Shown one piece after another: positions 16,707 through 25,172 of a stretch of DNA of 64,000 bases. The notes beneath the pieces were generated by a model. It saw only the letters and a list, made by a program, of their open reading frames with translations. It did no database searches and was not told the origin of the DNA. The DNA is from Pseudomonas fluorescens (GTDB taxonomy: Bacteria; Pseudomonadota; Gammaproteobacteria; Pseudomonadales; Pseudomonadaceae). The stretch covers positions 5,324,501 through 5,388,500 of the forward strand of contig NZ_CP012831.1 in NCBI RefSeq assembly GCF_001307275.1, given 5' to 3'. Positions within the stretch are counted from its first letter, which is position 1. The number at the start of each line of letters is the position of its first letter. Position numbers and translations under genes: made by a program.

Positions 16707-16871
16707 CGGGGCCGCTGCGCAGCCCAGCGGGAGCAAGCTCCCTCGCCACGGTTGCATGTTCGGCTGGGTGAGGGGGCAAACGCCACCCTCGCCAAAATGG
16801 CCCTCAGGTATTGCACCTGTGCGCTTTTGTGGCGAGGGAGCTTGCTCCCGCCGGGCTGCGCAGCAGCCCTA
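16707..16871. repeat. REPIN (family A)
   Basis: A right-type unit (16707-16751, GGGGCCGCTGCGCAGCCCAG..) and a left-type unit (16829-16871, GTGGCGAGGGAGCTTGCTCC..) are inverted about a 77-base spacer. The spacer contains an extra GAGGGGGC..GCCACCCTC element. It fills the gap between the convergent LysR and amidase genes. Confidence 0.85.
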
Positions 16872-16880
16872 AGGACCGGG

Positions 16881-18587
16881 TCAAGCCGACAATGGCGGTG
16901 TCCGAGGCGGGACCCGGCGCTTGGAGCCAATCGACTCGAACGCCGACGCCAGTTGCAACAGCCTCGAATCGTCATAGGCACGCCCGGCGAATGTCAGCCC
17001 GACGGGCATGCCGATGTCCGCCATGACGCCCATTGGCACGGTGACCGTGGGTACGCCCAGGTGGCGGATGGCGAGGTTGCCGTTGGCGACCCAGACCCCG
17101 TTGCTCCAGGCGATATCGGCAGATTCCGGATTGATATCCGCATCCGCCGGCCCGACGTCGGCGACGGTCGGGAGGATCACCGCGTCCAGGCCCAGCCGCT
17201 CCATCCAGTCTTCCAGGTCGATCCGGCGTGTCGCTTCAAGCCCCCGCAACCCGTCGGGCAGCGTCGGGATCTGGTCCCAGGGCGTAATGCCGCGCTGGGC
17301 CATCTTCACATACTCGTCCATGCCGGCGGCCAGATCGTCCTCCCGGTTGGGCAGGGTGCCCGGGTCGTGGGGGAAGATCTTCGGTCCGTCGACATCGGCC
17401 AGGCGATTCAATTTCGGATCACCGTTGGCCCGCAGGAAGTCATCGAATGCCCAGGCCGATAGATCCCACAACTCATGGTGCAGGAACTCCTTGGAAACCA
17501 GGCCGCGGGTGAACACCGTCGGTGCGCCGGGACGGTCGCCCTCGCAATTGGACACCAGCGGGAAATCCACCTCGACCACTTCGGCGCCGCAAGCTTCCAG
17601 GGCCTGGCGGGCTTGCTCCCAAAGGTCGATCACCGAGGCACGGGTGACGATTCGCTGCCCCGTCGGGCCGCCGATGCCGGGGGCCTCGGCGGTGCCGGCT
17701 TCAGGGTCCGCATTGATGTACATCCGTGGCACGCCGAACCGAATGCCGGCCAGCGCCCCCGGGTTGCTGGCAAGGCTCGGATACGAGGCAGGACGAACCG
17801 ACTCGACGCTCGGAATCGGCACCCAGGGTTGCAACCGCCACAGGTCGCCACGGGTGTCCGGGTCCTCGGCGACCACCACGTCCAGCACTTCGAGCAGGTC
17901 GGCCATGGTCCTGGCGAAGGGCACGACGACGTCCATCGTCGGCGTCAACGGCCAATTGCCCCGCACCGAAATCACCCCGCGCGACGGCGTGTAGGCGCAC
18001 AGGCCGTTGTTCGACGCCGGACCGCGTCCGCTCGACCAGGTTTCCTCGGCAAGGCCAAACGCGGCGAAACTGGCGGCGGTTGCCGTGCCCGCACCGTTCG
18101 AGGAGCCGGAGGCAAAGGGCGCGGTGAGGTAGTCGCCGTTGTACGGACTTTCCGCCCGGCCATACACCCCGCGCTGCATCCCGCCATTGGCCATGGGCGG
18201 CATGTTGGTCTTGCCCAGGCAGATGGCCCCGGCGGCGCGCAGCCGTTCGATGGTGAACGCATCGCGATAGGCCACCAGGTCCTTGAACGCCGGGCTTCCG
18301 GAGGCGGCGGTGAGCCCCTTGACCAGATAACTGTCCTTGGCCGTATAGGGAATGCCGTCGAGTGGGCCGAGGGTCTGGCCACTGGCCCGACGGGCATCGG
18401 AAGCCTGCGCTTCCTTCAGCGCATCCGGGTTGCGCACCACCACCGCGTTGAGGGCCGTGGGAGTGTCGGGGCCGTCGTAGGCATCGATCCTGGCGAGGTA
18501 GGCCTGGACAAGGGCTACCGCTGTGGTCTGGCCCGATTCCAGCGCGGCGCGCAGTTGGGCAATGGAGACTTCGGTGATGTCGATCAT
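16881..18587 (-). CDS. Amidase signature-family protein
   Basis: A 568-residue amidase. The catalytic Lys is in 'IPYTAKDSYLVKGL', the cis-Ser in 'FASGSSNGAGTATAASFAAF' and the nucleophilic Ser in the region 'ETWSSGRGPASNNGLCAYTP', which replaces the usual 'GTDTGGSIRIPA' wording. The Lys-cisSer-Ser triad therefore looks present but divergent. It hydrolyses an amide bond; the substrate is unknown. ATG 18587 starts 'MIDITEVSIAQLRAALESG', the usual amidase N-terminus; the upstream 21 residues are unlikely to be native. It is divergent from the hemolysin-family operon. Confidence 0.85.
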   Translation of the reverse strand: MIDITEVSIAQLRAALESGQTTAVALVQAYLARIDAYDGPDTPTALNAVVVRNPDALKEAQASDARRASGQTLGPLDGIPYTAKDSYLVKGLTAASGSPAFKDLVAYRDAFTIERLRAAGAICLGKTNMPPMANGGMQRGVYGRAESPYNGDYLTAPFASGSSNGAGTATAASFAAFGLAEETWSSGRGPASNNGLCAYTPSRGVISVRGNWPLTPTMDVVVPFARTMADLLEVLDVVVAEDPDTRGDLWRLQPWVPIPSVESVRPASYPSLASNPGALAGIRFGVPRMYINADPEAGTAEAPGIGGPTGQRIVTRASVIDLWEQARQALEACGAEVVEVDFPLVSNCEGDRPGAPTVFTRGLVSKEFLHHELWDLSAWAFDDFLRANGDPKLNRLADVDGPKIFPHDPGTLPNREDDLAAGMDEYVKMAQRGITPWDQIPTLPDGLRGLEATRRIDLEDWMERLGLDAVILPTVADVGPADADINPESADIAWSNGVWVANGNLAIRHLGVPTVTVPMGVMADIGMPVGLTFAGRAYDDSRLLQLASAFESIGSKRRVPPRTPPLSA

Positions 18588-18832
18588 GCAATTACCGCCG
18601 CGGTAGAAGGATGACGGGGAGTGCGGGTCCATTGACGTCGGGCCTGGCACTTCAGGTCATCTAAAGGTGGATATTTATCGGGTTTTGCCTACTGTACTAC
18701 GGAAAAACAAACAAAGGCAGCCCGTGTTTGATCGGACTATTTCTCAAGCGTACGCAAACTTCCCATCTTCAGACTTCGTTAAGAAACGGCCTCGATACTT
18801 CTCCCCAATAGCCCGAGGGAGAACGTTGCGCC

Positions 18833-19510
18833 ATGCCCGATTTTGACTGGAACATCCACTTGCCGCTGGCCTTCGGTGATGCCGGCCCGCCGGTTCGGCA
18901 CTTGCACCGGGCGTTGCCGGGACAAGCCCGGCGAGCTGAGTTCGAGGCGTTCATCCAGCAGCGTTTTCGCCAGGTCCACGGTGCCGATATTCGTCACTTC
19001 ATGCCGGAGCTGTTCGGGCTCGACGATGTCCACGGCACGCTCTGCGCAGCGGCTGGCGTGCGCCGGGCCGCCCAGGGGCCGCTGTTCCTCGAACATTATC
19101 TGGACAGCCCCATCGAGCCTTTGATCAGCGCCGCCGCCGACCGTCCGGTGGATCGCGCCGGTATCGTCGAAGTCGGCAATCTGGCCGCCAGTGACACGGG
19201 CAGCGCCCGGCTGAGCATCATCGCGATCACTTATCTGTTGGCCATGGGCGGCCTGGAATGGGTTGCGTTCACTGGCAATATCGGCCTGGTCAACAGCTTC
19301 CATCGCCTGGGTCTCAAGCCCGTGACCCTGTGTCCGGCCGATCCGCAGCGCCTTGGCGAGGAGCGTCACCTCTGGGGGCGTTACTACGAAAGCCAGCCGT
19401 GGGTTCATGTCGGAAACATCCGCGCCGGTTTCGTTCACCTGCGCAATACCGGCGTGTTCAATCGCTTGGGACTGCCGACGGACCTCGGAGAAACCAGCCA
19501 TGTCGCCTGA
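18833..19510 (+). CDS. Thermostable hemolysin-family protein (acyltransferase-like fold suspected)
   Basis: A 225-residue soluble protein without signal peptide. The segment 'VEVGNLAASDTGSARLSIIA' followed by 'GLEWVAFTGNIGLVNSFHRL' is the hallmark of the thermostable (delta-VPH-type) hemolysin family first named in Vibrio. From memory, that family resembles the GNAT/LuxI acyltransferase fold, whose members carry a similar 'E-V-x-x-L-A' strand. A real cytolysin is therefore doubtful, and an acyl-transfer role is at least as likely. It is first of seven co-directional genes; its stop overlaps the next start by 11 bases. Confidence 0.75.
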   Translation: MPDFDWNIHLPLAFGDAGPPVRHLHRALPGQARRAEFEAFIQQRFRQVHGADIRHFMPELFGLDDVHGTLCAAAGVRRAAQGPLFLEHYLDSPIEPLISAAADRPVDRAGIVEVGNLAASDTGSARLSIIAITYLLAMGGLEWVAFTGNIGLVNSFHRLGLKPVTLCPADPQRLGEERHLWGRYYESQPWVHVGNIRAGFVHLRNTGVFNRLGLPTDLGETSHVA

Positions 19511-20981
19511 AATGGAACGGTTCAAACGCACCCTGCGTGGGCATGCCGAGCGCAGGGGTCACGCTATTGCGCTGTGGGGCGACGGTTCGCAGCTCGACTA
19601 CGCAACGCTTTATTCCGAAGTGGTGTACCGCCAGCAACGCCTGCGCGATGAACACATCAGCGTTGTCGCCCTGGCCCTGGACAACGGCATCGAAGCGATG
19701 CTCTGGGACCTTGCCGCGCTGTTCGAAGGGCTGGCCTGCGTCATCCTGCCCGGTTTTTTCAGCCAGGCACAACGTCGCCACTGCCTGGAGCAGAGCCAGG
19801 CCGAGCGGGTGATTGCCGAGCCTGCGTTCGAAACGGAACTGCAAGCCGCCGGATACCAGCACAGTGGCGAGTTCTGGCGGCGGCATTTCGACGGGCCGAG
19901 TCGTCTGCCGGCAGGCACCGCCAAGCTGACCTTCACGTCCGGAACCACCGGCACGCCCAAAGGCGTCTGCCTGAGCGCCGACAGCCTGTTGCGGGTGGCC
20001 CGTGAACTGGAACAGGCCAGCCAACCGGTCGAGGCCAGGCATCACTTGGCATTGTTGCCCCTGGCGATTCTGCTGGAAAACCTTGGCTGCTACGCGGCGT
20101 TGTATGCCGGTGCCATGCTGAGCCTGCCCAGCCAGAGGACGCTTGGCATCCAGGGCGCCAGCGGGGTCGACCCGACGCGCCTGCTGGGATGCCTGGCCGA
20201 GCGTCGGGCGCAGAGCCTGATCCTGGTTCCGCAGCTGCTGCTGATGTTGGTCACGGCCGCCGAACAGAAGCTGTTCAACCCGCACATCGTGCGATTCGCC
20301 GCCGTCGGCGGGGCACGGGTGTCCCACGATTTGTTGCAGCGGGCCCAGCGTGTTGGCCTGCCGGTGTTTGAAGGCTATGGGCTGTCGGAATGCGCTTCGG
20401 TGGTGTGCCTCAATCGGCCACAGGCTCATCGTGCCGGCAGTGTCGGCCAGCCACTGCCCCATGTGGAGATCCGCTTGGCCGATGACGGCGAAGTCCTGAT
20501 CAAGGGCTCGACGCTGCTCGGTTACCTGGGGGAGCCTGCGCACGCCAGCGAGTGGTGGCCCAGTGGCGACCTGGGTGAGTTCGACGAGGACGGTTTCCTT
20601 TACCTGCGCGGTCGCAAGAAGCATCAGTTCGTGACCAGTTTCGGTCGCAACGTGAACCCCGAATGGGTTGAAGCCGAACTCACCCAGGGCGGTGACATTG
20701 CCCAGGCCTTTGTCTATGGCGAAGCCATGCCGCACAACCATGCACTGCTCTGGCCCGCCCGGGCCGACTGCACGGATCAAACGCTGGAGCTGGCCGTGGC
20801 CAAGGCCAACGACACGCTGCCCGACTACGCGCGGGTCCATCACTGGACGCGCCTGGACCAACCCTTCAGCGCTGCCAACGGCATGCTCACCGCCAATGGC
20901 CGGCCACGCCGGGAAGCCATCGTCGAGCATTACCGGGCGCAGCTCACTTCACCCGTCTTGTCCGAGGAATCCCCATCATGA
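19500..20981 (+). CDS. AMP-forming acyl ligase homologue
   Basis: A 493-residue ANL-superfamily protein. The P-loop 'LTFTSGTTGTPKGVCLS' and 'FEGYGLSECASVVCLN' are intact. The hinge 'SGDLGEFDEDGFLYLRGRKK' and 'SFGRNVNPEWVEAEL' follow. In the A10 motif, 'TANGRPRREAI' has Arg468 where the adenylation Lys normally stands ('NGK'), which could weaken or alter the first half-reaction. By family it activates a carboxylate, probably a fatty acid, for transfer to CoA, ACP or an amine. ATG 19500 overlaps the hemolysin-family gene; its stop overlaps the diiron oxidase start by four bases. Confidence 0.85.
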   Translation: MSPEMERFKRTLRGHAERRGHAIALWGDGSQLDYATLYSEVVYRQQRLRDEHISVVALALDNGIEAMLWDLAALFEGLACVILPGFFSQAQRRHCLEQSQAERVIAEPAFETELQAAGYQHSGEFWRRHFDGPSRLPAGTAKLTFTSGTTGTPKGVCLSADSLLRVARELEQASQPVEARHHLALLPLAILLENLGCYAALYAGAMLSLPSQRTLGIQGASGVDPTRLLGCLAERRAQSLILVPQLLLMLVTAAEQKLFNPHIVRFAAVGGARVSHDLLQRAQRVGLPVFEGYGLSECASVVCLNRPQAHRAGSVGQPLPHVEIRLADDGEVLIKGSTLLGYLGEPAHASEWWPSGDLGEFDEDGFLYLRGRKKHQFVTSFGRNVNPEWVEAELTQGGDIAQAFVYGEAMPHNHALLWPARADCTDQTLELAVAKANDTLPDYARVHHWTRLDQPFSAANGMLTANGRPRREAIVEHYRAQLTSPVLSEESPS

Positions 20982-21652
20982 GTTTTTTTGACACGTTGCA
21001 AGAAGCCACCCAGCAAGAGCGCCAGACCCTGTTCAATCTGCCGATCATTCGTGACGCCCTCGACGGCCAGGTCAGCCTGGCCAGTTACCGGGGCTTCCTG
21101 ATCCAGGCGTATTACCACGTGCGCCATACGGTGCCGTTGATGATGGCGTGCGGGGCGCGCCTGCCAACGCACCTGGAATGGCTGCGCAAGGCCGTGTGCG
21201 AATACATCGACGAAGAGTACGGCCATGAGCAATGGGTGCTGGATGACATTGCCGTGTGCGGTGGCGATAAGGAAGCGGTGCGCAATGGCCAGCCTTCGTT
21301 ACCCATCGAGCTGATGGTCAGTTACCTCTATGACTTGATCGCCCGAGGCAACCCGGTTGGCCTGTTCGGCATGGTCAATGTGCTGGAGGGCACCAGTATC
21401 GCCCTGGCGACCCATGCCGCCGACAGTATCCGCCAGCGCCTGGAATTGCCGCCCACGGCGTTCAGTTACCTCAGCTCCCATGGATCGCTGGACATCGAGC
21501 ATATGCAGACCTATCGCGGGCTGATGAACCGCCTGGACGATCCGGCGGACCAGGCTGCGGTGATCCATGCCTCCAAGGTGGTGTACCGGTTGTACACCGA
21601 CATGTTCCGGGGCCTGCCGCGTGACGGGGAGCCTGAACATGCGCCTGTGTGA
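20978..21652 (+). CDS. Haem-oxygenase-like diiron oxidase (HDO/TenA-like)
   Basis: A 224-residue all-helical protein. The metal-ligand pattern of haem-oxygenase-like diiron enzymes is complete: Glu80-x2-His83 in 'DEEYGHEQW', Glu138 in 'VNVLEGTS', and His168-x3-Asp172-x2-His175 in 'SSHGSLDIEHMQTY'. Relatives include UndA (fatty-acid decarboxylation to alkene), BesC and SznF, so oxygen-dependent chemistry on an acyl or amino substrate is likely, not thiaminase activity. It overlaps the ligase by four bases and the SDR by 14, so stoichiometric expression with both is expected. The substrate is unknown. Confidence 0.8.
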   Translation: MSFFDTLQEATQQERQTLFNLPIIRDALDGQVSLASYRGFLIQAYYHVRHTVPLMMACGARLPTHLEWLRKAVCEYIDEEYGHEQWVLDDIAVCGGDKEAVRNGQPSLPIELMVSYLYDLIARGNPVGLFGMVNVLEGTSIALATHAADSIRQRLELPPTAFSYLSSHGSLDIEHMQTYRGLMNRLDDPADQAAVIHASKVVYRLYTDMFRGLPRDGEPEHAPV

Positions 21653-22448
21653 TGCGCGTGTCGTGCTGACGGGCGCCAGCGGTGGAATCGGCCAGGCCAT
21701 CGCCGCTGCCCTGTGCGCCAGTGGCGCGCGGGTGCTGGCCGTCGCCAGGCATCGCGAAGCCTTGCAGCCGTTGCTGGAGCGTTATCCGCAGCACTTGAGC
21801 TGGGTCGAAGCCGACCTGACCTTCCTCGCCGACCGACGCAAAGTGCTGGTCGCCGCCGAGGCCCAGGGAGGCATCAACCTGCTGATCAATGCCGCGGGCG
21901 TGAACCACTTCGCCATGCTCGAACAACTCGACGACAGCGAGATCAACGCCATGCTGGCGCTGAACATCAGCGCGCCGATCTGCCTGACCAAAATACTGTT
22001 GCCGCTGCTCAAGCAGGCCGACAGCGCGATGGTGGTGAACGTCGGTTCGACCTACGGATCAATCGGCTACCCGGGCTACGCCAGTTACTGCGCCAGCAAG
22101 TTTGCCTTGCGCGGTTTTTCCGAAGCCTTGCGCCGGGAGTTGGCCGACACCCGTATCGGAGTGCTCTACGTGGCGCCCCGGGCCACCCGAACCTCGATGA
22201 ACAGCCCGGCAGCCGACGCGCTCAACCAGGCCCTCAAGGCCAACGTCGACGACCCGCAAACCGTGGCGGCGGCGGTGATCCACGCGATTATCGGCGACCG
22301 GCGCGAGCTGTATCTGGGCTGGCCTGAACGCTTTTTCGTCGGCCTCAACAGCCTGCTTCCCAACTTGGTGGATCGGGGTCTGCGCAAGCAATTGCCACTG
22401 GTCCGTCGCCTCAGTCGCAAACCTGAAAACGAGCACCTCAAGCCATGA
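21639..22448 (+). CDS. Short-chain dehydrogenase/reductase
   Basis: A 269-residue classical SDR. The Rossmann motif is 'TGASGGIGQ' (11-19), with 'NAAG' at 84-87 and catalytic Ser137, Tyr150 and Lys154 in 'YASYCASK'. The C-terminal 40 residues ('WPERFFVGLNSLLPNLVDRG') are amphipathic, as in SDRs that work on lipid substrates at a membrane. It probably reduces or oxidises a keto/hydroxy group of the pathway intermediate made by the ligase and diiron enzyme. ATG 21639 lies inside the end of the diiron gene; GGGGA precedes it. Its stop overlaps the TPR gene by four bases. Confidence 0.87.
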   Translation: MRLCDARVVLTGASGGIGQAIAAALCASGARVLAVARHREALQPLLERYPQHLSWVEADLTFLADRRKVLVAAEAQGGINLLINAAGVNHFAMLEQLDDSEINAMLALNISAPICLTKILLPLLKQADSAMVVNVGSTYGSIGYPGYASYCASKFALRGFSEALRRELADTRIGVLYVAPRATRTSMNSPAADALNQALKANVDDPQTVAAAVIHAIIGDRRELYLGWPERFFVGLNSLLPNLVDRGLRKQLPLVRRLSRKPENEHLKP

Positions 22449-23089
22449 AAAAAATCCTTGCTTGCCTATTGATCGGCACCCTGAGCCAAAGCGTCTGGGC
22501 ATTGGAGGCGGCCGACCAGCAACGTCTCAGCGACATCCAGCAGCGCTGGGCCCACATTCAATATGAATTGCCAGAAGGCCAACGCGCCGACGCGTTCGAA
22601 AAACTCGCGACCCAGGCCTCGGCATTCAAGCAGGAGCGCCAATCGGTGGCCGAAGCATGGATCTGGTCCGGTATCGTCAACAGCAGTTGGGCCGGTGCCA
22701 AGGGTGGGCTCGGTGCGCTGGGCAAGGTCAAGGACGCCAAGGGCGACCTGGAAAAAGCCCTGACCCTGGACCCCAAGGCCCTGCAAGGCTCGGCCTACAC
22801 CAGCCTCGGCGCACTCTACGACCGGGTGCCGGGCTGGCCCCTGGGTTTCGGCGATTCGGACAAGGCCGAGCAATTGCTCCAGCAGGCGTTGCAACTCAAC
22901 CCGAACGGCATCGACAGCCTGTACTTTTGGGGCGATCACCTCTACCGTCAGAAACGCTACAGCGAAGCCAAGGCAGCGCTGCAAAAAGCCTTGCAGGCAG
23001 CGCCGCGGCCGGGTCGGGAAACGGCCGATGCCGGGCGCCGCAAGGAGATCGACGCGTTACTGGTGGATGTGAACAAGCAACTGAACTGA
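22445..23089 (+). CDS. Exported TPR-repeat protein
   Basis: A 214-residue protein with a signal peptide ('MKKILACLLIGTLSQSVWA', cut after VWA). Residues about 95-190 hold two TPR-like helix pairs, 'AKGDLEKALTLDPKALQGSA' and 'AEQLLQQALQLNPNGIDSLY', then 'AKAALQKALQAAP'. It should be a periplasmic scaffold. It overlaps the SDR gene by four bases and precedes the two-component genes by 11, so it may connect the enzyme products or envelope state to the sensor; that is inference. Confidence 0.82.
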   Translation: MKKILACLLIGTLSQSVWALEAADQQRLSDIQQRWAHIQYELPEGQRADAFEKLATQASAFKQERQSVAEAWIWSGIVNSSWAGAKGGLGALGKVKDAKGDLEKALTLDPKALQGSAYTSLGALYDRVPGWPLGFGDSDKAEQLLQQALQLNPNGIDSLYFWGDHLYRQKRYSEAKAALQKALQAAPRPGRETADAGRRKEIDALLVDVNKQLN

Positions 23090-23100
23090 CAGGAGCGCGT

Positions 23101-23760
23101 GTGCGTTTATTACTGATCGAAGATGACGTGGCCTTGGGGGAGGGCATCCATCAGGCCTTGAGTCGCGAAGGCTATACCGTCGACTGGTTGCAGGACGGCA
23201 GCAGCGCCTTGCATTCGCTGCTCAGTGAGACTTTCGACCTGGCGGTGCTTGACCTTGGCTTGCCACGCATGGACGGCCTGCAGGTGTTGCGGCGCTTGCG
23301 TGACAGTGGTTCCAACCTGCCGGTGCTGATCCTCACCGCCCGCGATGCCACCGAGGATCGCATCGCCGGGTTGGACGCCGGGGCTGACGACTATCTGGTC
23401 AAACCCTTCGACCTGGCGGAACTCAAGGCCCGGCTACGGGCCCTGCTGCGCCGCAGCGCCGGCCGCGCCCAAGCGTTGATCGAACATGCCGGTATCAGCC
23501 TGAACCCCGGCACCCAGCAAGTCAGTTACCAGGGCAAGCCGGTGGCCCTGACGCCCAAGGAGTATCAGTTGCTCCATGAACTGCTCTCGCCGCCGGGCCG
23601 CGTCATGACTCGCGATCATTTGATGCAGTTGCTCTACGGTTGGAGCGAGGAGGCCGAGAGCAACACGCTGGAAGTGCATATCCATCACCTGCGCAAGAAA
23701 TTCTCCACCGACCTGATCCGCACCATTCGCGGTGTCGGTTACCTGGTGGAGGAGCGCTGA
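23101..23760 (+). CDS. OmpR/PhoB-family response regulator
   Basis: A 219-residue regulator. The receiver has E7-D8-D9, phosphoacceptor Asp51 in 'LAVLDLGLPRMDG' and Lys101 in 'DDYLVKPFD'. The winged HTH ends with 'NTLEVHIHHLRKKF' and 'IRTIRGVGYLVEE', as in the QseB/PmrA/TctD group. The start is GTG 23101 with AGGAG five bases upstream; longer frames upstream are not native. It is coupled to the following kinase by TGATG. Its place at the end of the enzyme operon suggests autoregulation of that operon. Confidence 0.9.
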   Translation: MRLLLIEDDVALGEGIHQALSREGYTVDWLQDGSSALHSLLSETFDLAVLDLGLPRMDGLQVLRRLRDSGSNLPVLILTARDATEDRIAGLDAGADDYLVKPFDLAELKARLRALLRRSAGRAQALIEHAGISLNPGTQQVSYQGKPVALTPKEYQLLHELLSPPGRVMTRDHLMQLLYGWSEEAESNTLEVHIHHLRKKFSTDLIRTIRGVGYLVEER

Positions 23761-25127
23761 TGAGTTCGATCCGGCGGCGTACCCTCACGTTGATCCTCGG
23801 CCTCTTGTTTCTTGGCCTGTTGATCATCACGGTATTCAACCTGCATGACAGCAACCACGAAATCGCCGAGGTCTACGATGCCCAATTGGCGCAGAATGCC
23901 CGGCTGCTGCAGGGTGTGATGCGCATGCCGATGGCGAGCAAGGAACACGCCGAACTGTATCAGGCGTTCAATTCGGCGTTGGGGCAGGCGGTGCCTAAAG
24001 TCGACGGTCATCCCTATGAAAGCAAGATCGCTTTCCAGGTCTGGAACTCACAAGGTTCGGTGCTGGTTCATACCACCAGCGCACCGTCGTTCACCTCACC
24101 CCCGGTTGCGCCCGGTTTCAGCGAGATCGTGGACCAGAAGAACCGTAAGTGGCGGGCGTTCGTCCTGGACGACGCGCAATACGGGTTGAAGATCTGGGTG
24201 GGCGAGCGCGACGACGTGCGTGCCGACCTGGTCGACCGCATTGTTCGTCACACCGTCGTGCCCAACCTGATCGGCAGCGTGGTGCTTGCCGCCGTGATCT
24301 GGCTGGCCATCGGCTGGGGGCTCAAGCCCCTGGTCGACATGGCGGCTAAGTTGCGCGCCAGGCATCCCGGTTCCCTGGAGCCCTTGCAAATGATGCCGCT
24401 TCCTACCGAGCTTGAGCCCATGCAGGCGGCACTCAACCGTGTCTTGGCGCAGATCCAGGAGGTGATGGGCCGTGAGCGGCGTTTCATCGCCGACGCCGCC
24501 CATGAAATGCGTACGCCCTTGGCCGTACTGCGGGTGCATGCACAGAATCTGATGGAGGCGGGGAGCGAGCAAAGCCGTCGCGAGTCCCTGGAACACCTGA
24601 TTGCCGGGGTCGACCGCACCACGCGCCTGGTCAACCAATTGCTCACCATGGCACGGCTTGAACCGCAGGCAGGCGTTCCGACGCCTGCGGTCATCGACCT
24701 GGCCGCCACGGTTCGGGCGAGCCTGGTGCAAATGACGCCCTGGTTGTTGAGCAAGGGGCTCGAGCCGGTGCTGGATGTCAGCGATGACATCGGTCCGGTT
24801 CGAATCGACCCGGTGGCCATCGATATCGCCTTGAACAACCTGGTGACCAACGCGGCCAATTTTTCTCCGGCCAACGGCACGATCACCGTACGCCTGGCCA
24901 GGAAGGGCGATCACTACGAGCTGTCTGTCGAAGACCAGGGGCCGGGTATAGACGAGGCCGAGCGTGAGCGGCTCTTCGAGCGGTTCTACAGCCGCGGCAA
25001 TGACCAAGGGGCGGGGTTGGGGCTGACGATCGTACGCACCATCGCGGATCGTCTGGGAGGGCACATACGCCTGGAGAATCGCACCGAGGGTGGGCTGTGC
25101 GCGACCTTGGAAATAGGGCGCTTCTAA
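23760..25127 (+). CDS. Sensor histidine kinase, QseC/TctE-like
   Basis: A 455-residue inner-membrane kinase: first membrane segment at about 8-25, a periplasmic domain of about 145 residues of the two-component-sensor N-terminal type ('HDSNHEIAEVYDAQLAQNAR'), second segment at about 165-190. His248 lies in 'ADAAHEMRTPLAVL', with N-box 'ALNNLVTNAANFSP' and G-boxes 'DQGPGID' and 'GAGLGLTIVR'. ATG 23760 shares bases with the regulator stop. The periplasmic sensor could read the product of the upstream enzymes or an envelope cue handled by the TPR protein. Confidence 0.9.
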   Translation: MSSIRRRTLTLILGLLFLGLLIITVFNLHDSNHEIAEVYDAQLAQNARLLQGVMRMPMASKEHAELYQAFNSALGQAVPKVDGHPYESKIAFQVWNSQGSVLVHTTSAPSFTSPPVAPGFSEIVDQKNRKWRAFVLDDAQYGLKIWVGERDDVRADLVDRIVRHTVVPNLIGSVVLAAVIWLAIGWGLKPLVDMAAKLRARHPGSLEPLQMMPLPTELEPMQAALNRVLAQIQEVMGRERRFIADAAHEMRTPLAVLRVHAQNLMEAGSEQSRRESLEHLIAGVDRTTRLVNQLLTMARLEPQAGVPTPAVIDLAATVRASLVQMTPWLLSKGLEPVLDVSDDIGPVRIDPVAIDIALNNLVTNAANFSPANGTITVRLARKGDHYELSVEDQGPGIDEAERERLFERFYSRGNDQGAGLGLTIVRTIADRLGGHIRLENRTEGGLCATLEIGRF

Positions 25128-25172
25128 GCGATTTTCCGCTGCCATGACAGGTGGCCGATCCCGTGCGGTGCT

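Noticed and set aside
19458..20930. 490-codon minus-strand frame opposite the ligase gene
   Set aside because: Antisense shadow of a gene with intact ANL motifs and operon overlaps.
20978..21652. TenA thiaminase or PqqC annotation
   Set aside because: No thiamine genes or TenA active-site Cys context are present, and the E-x2-H / E / H-x3-D-x2-H set points to a diiron oxidase.
23760..25127. Whether the kinase and regulator belong to a copper-sensing CopRS/CusRS pair for the Met-rich protein
   Set aside because: The sensor domain is of the QseC/TctE type and the genes overlap the enzyme operon, not the Met-rich gene on the opposite strand.
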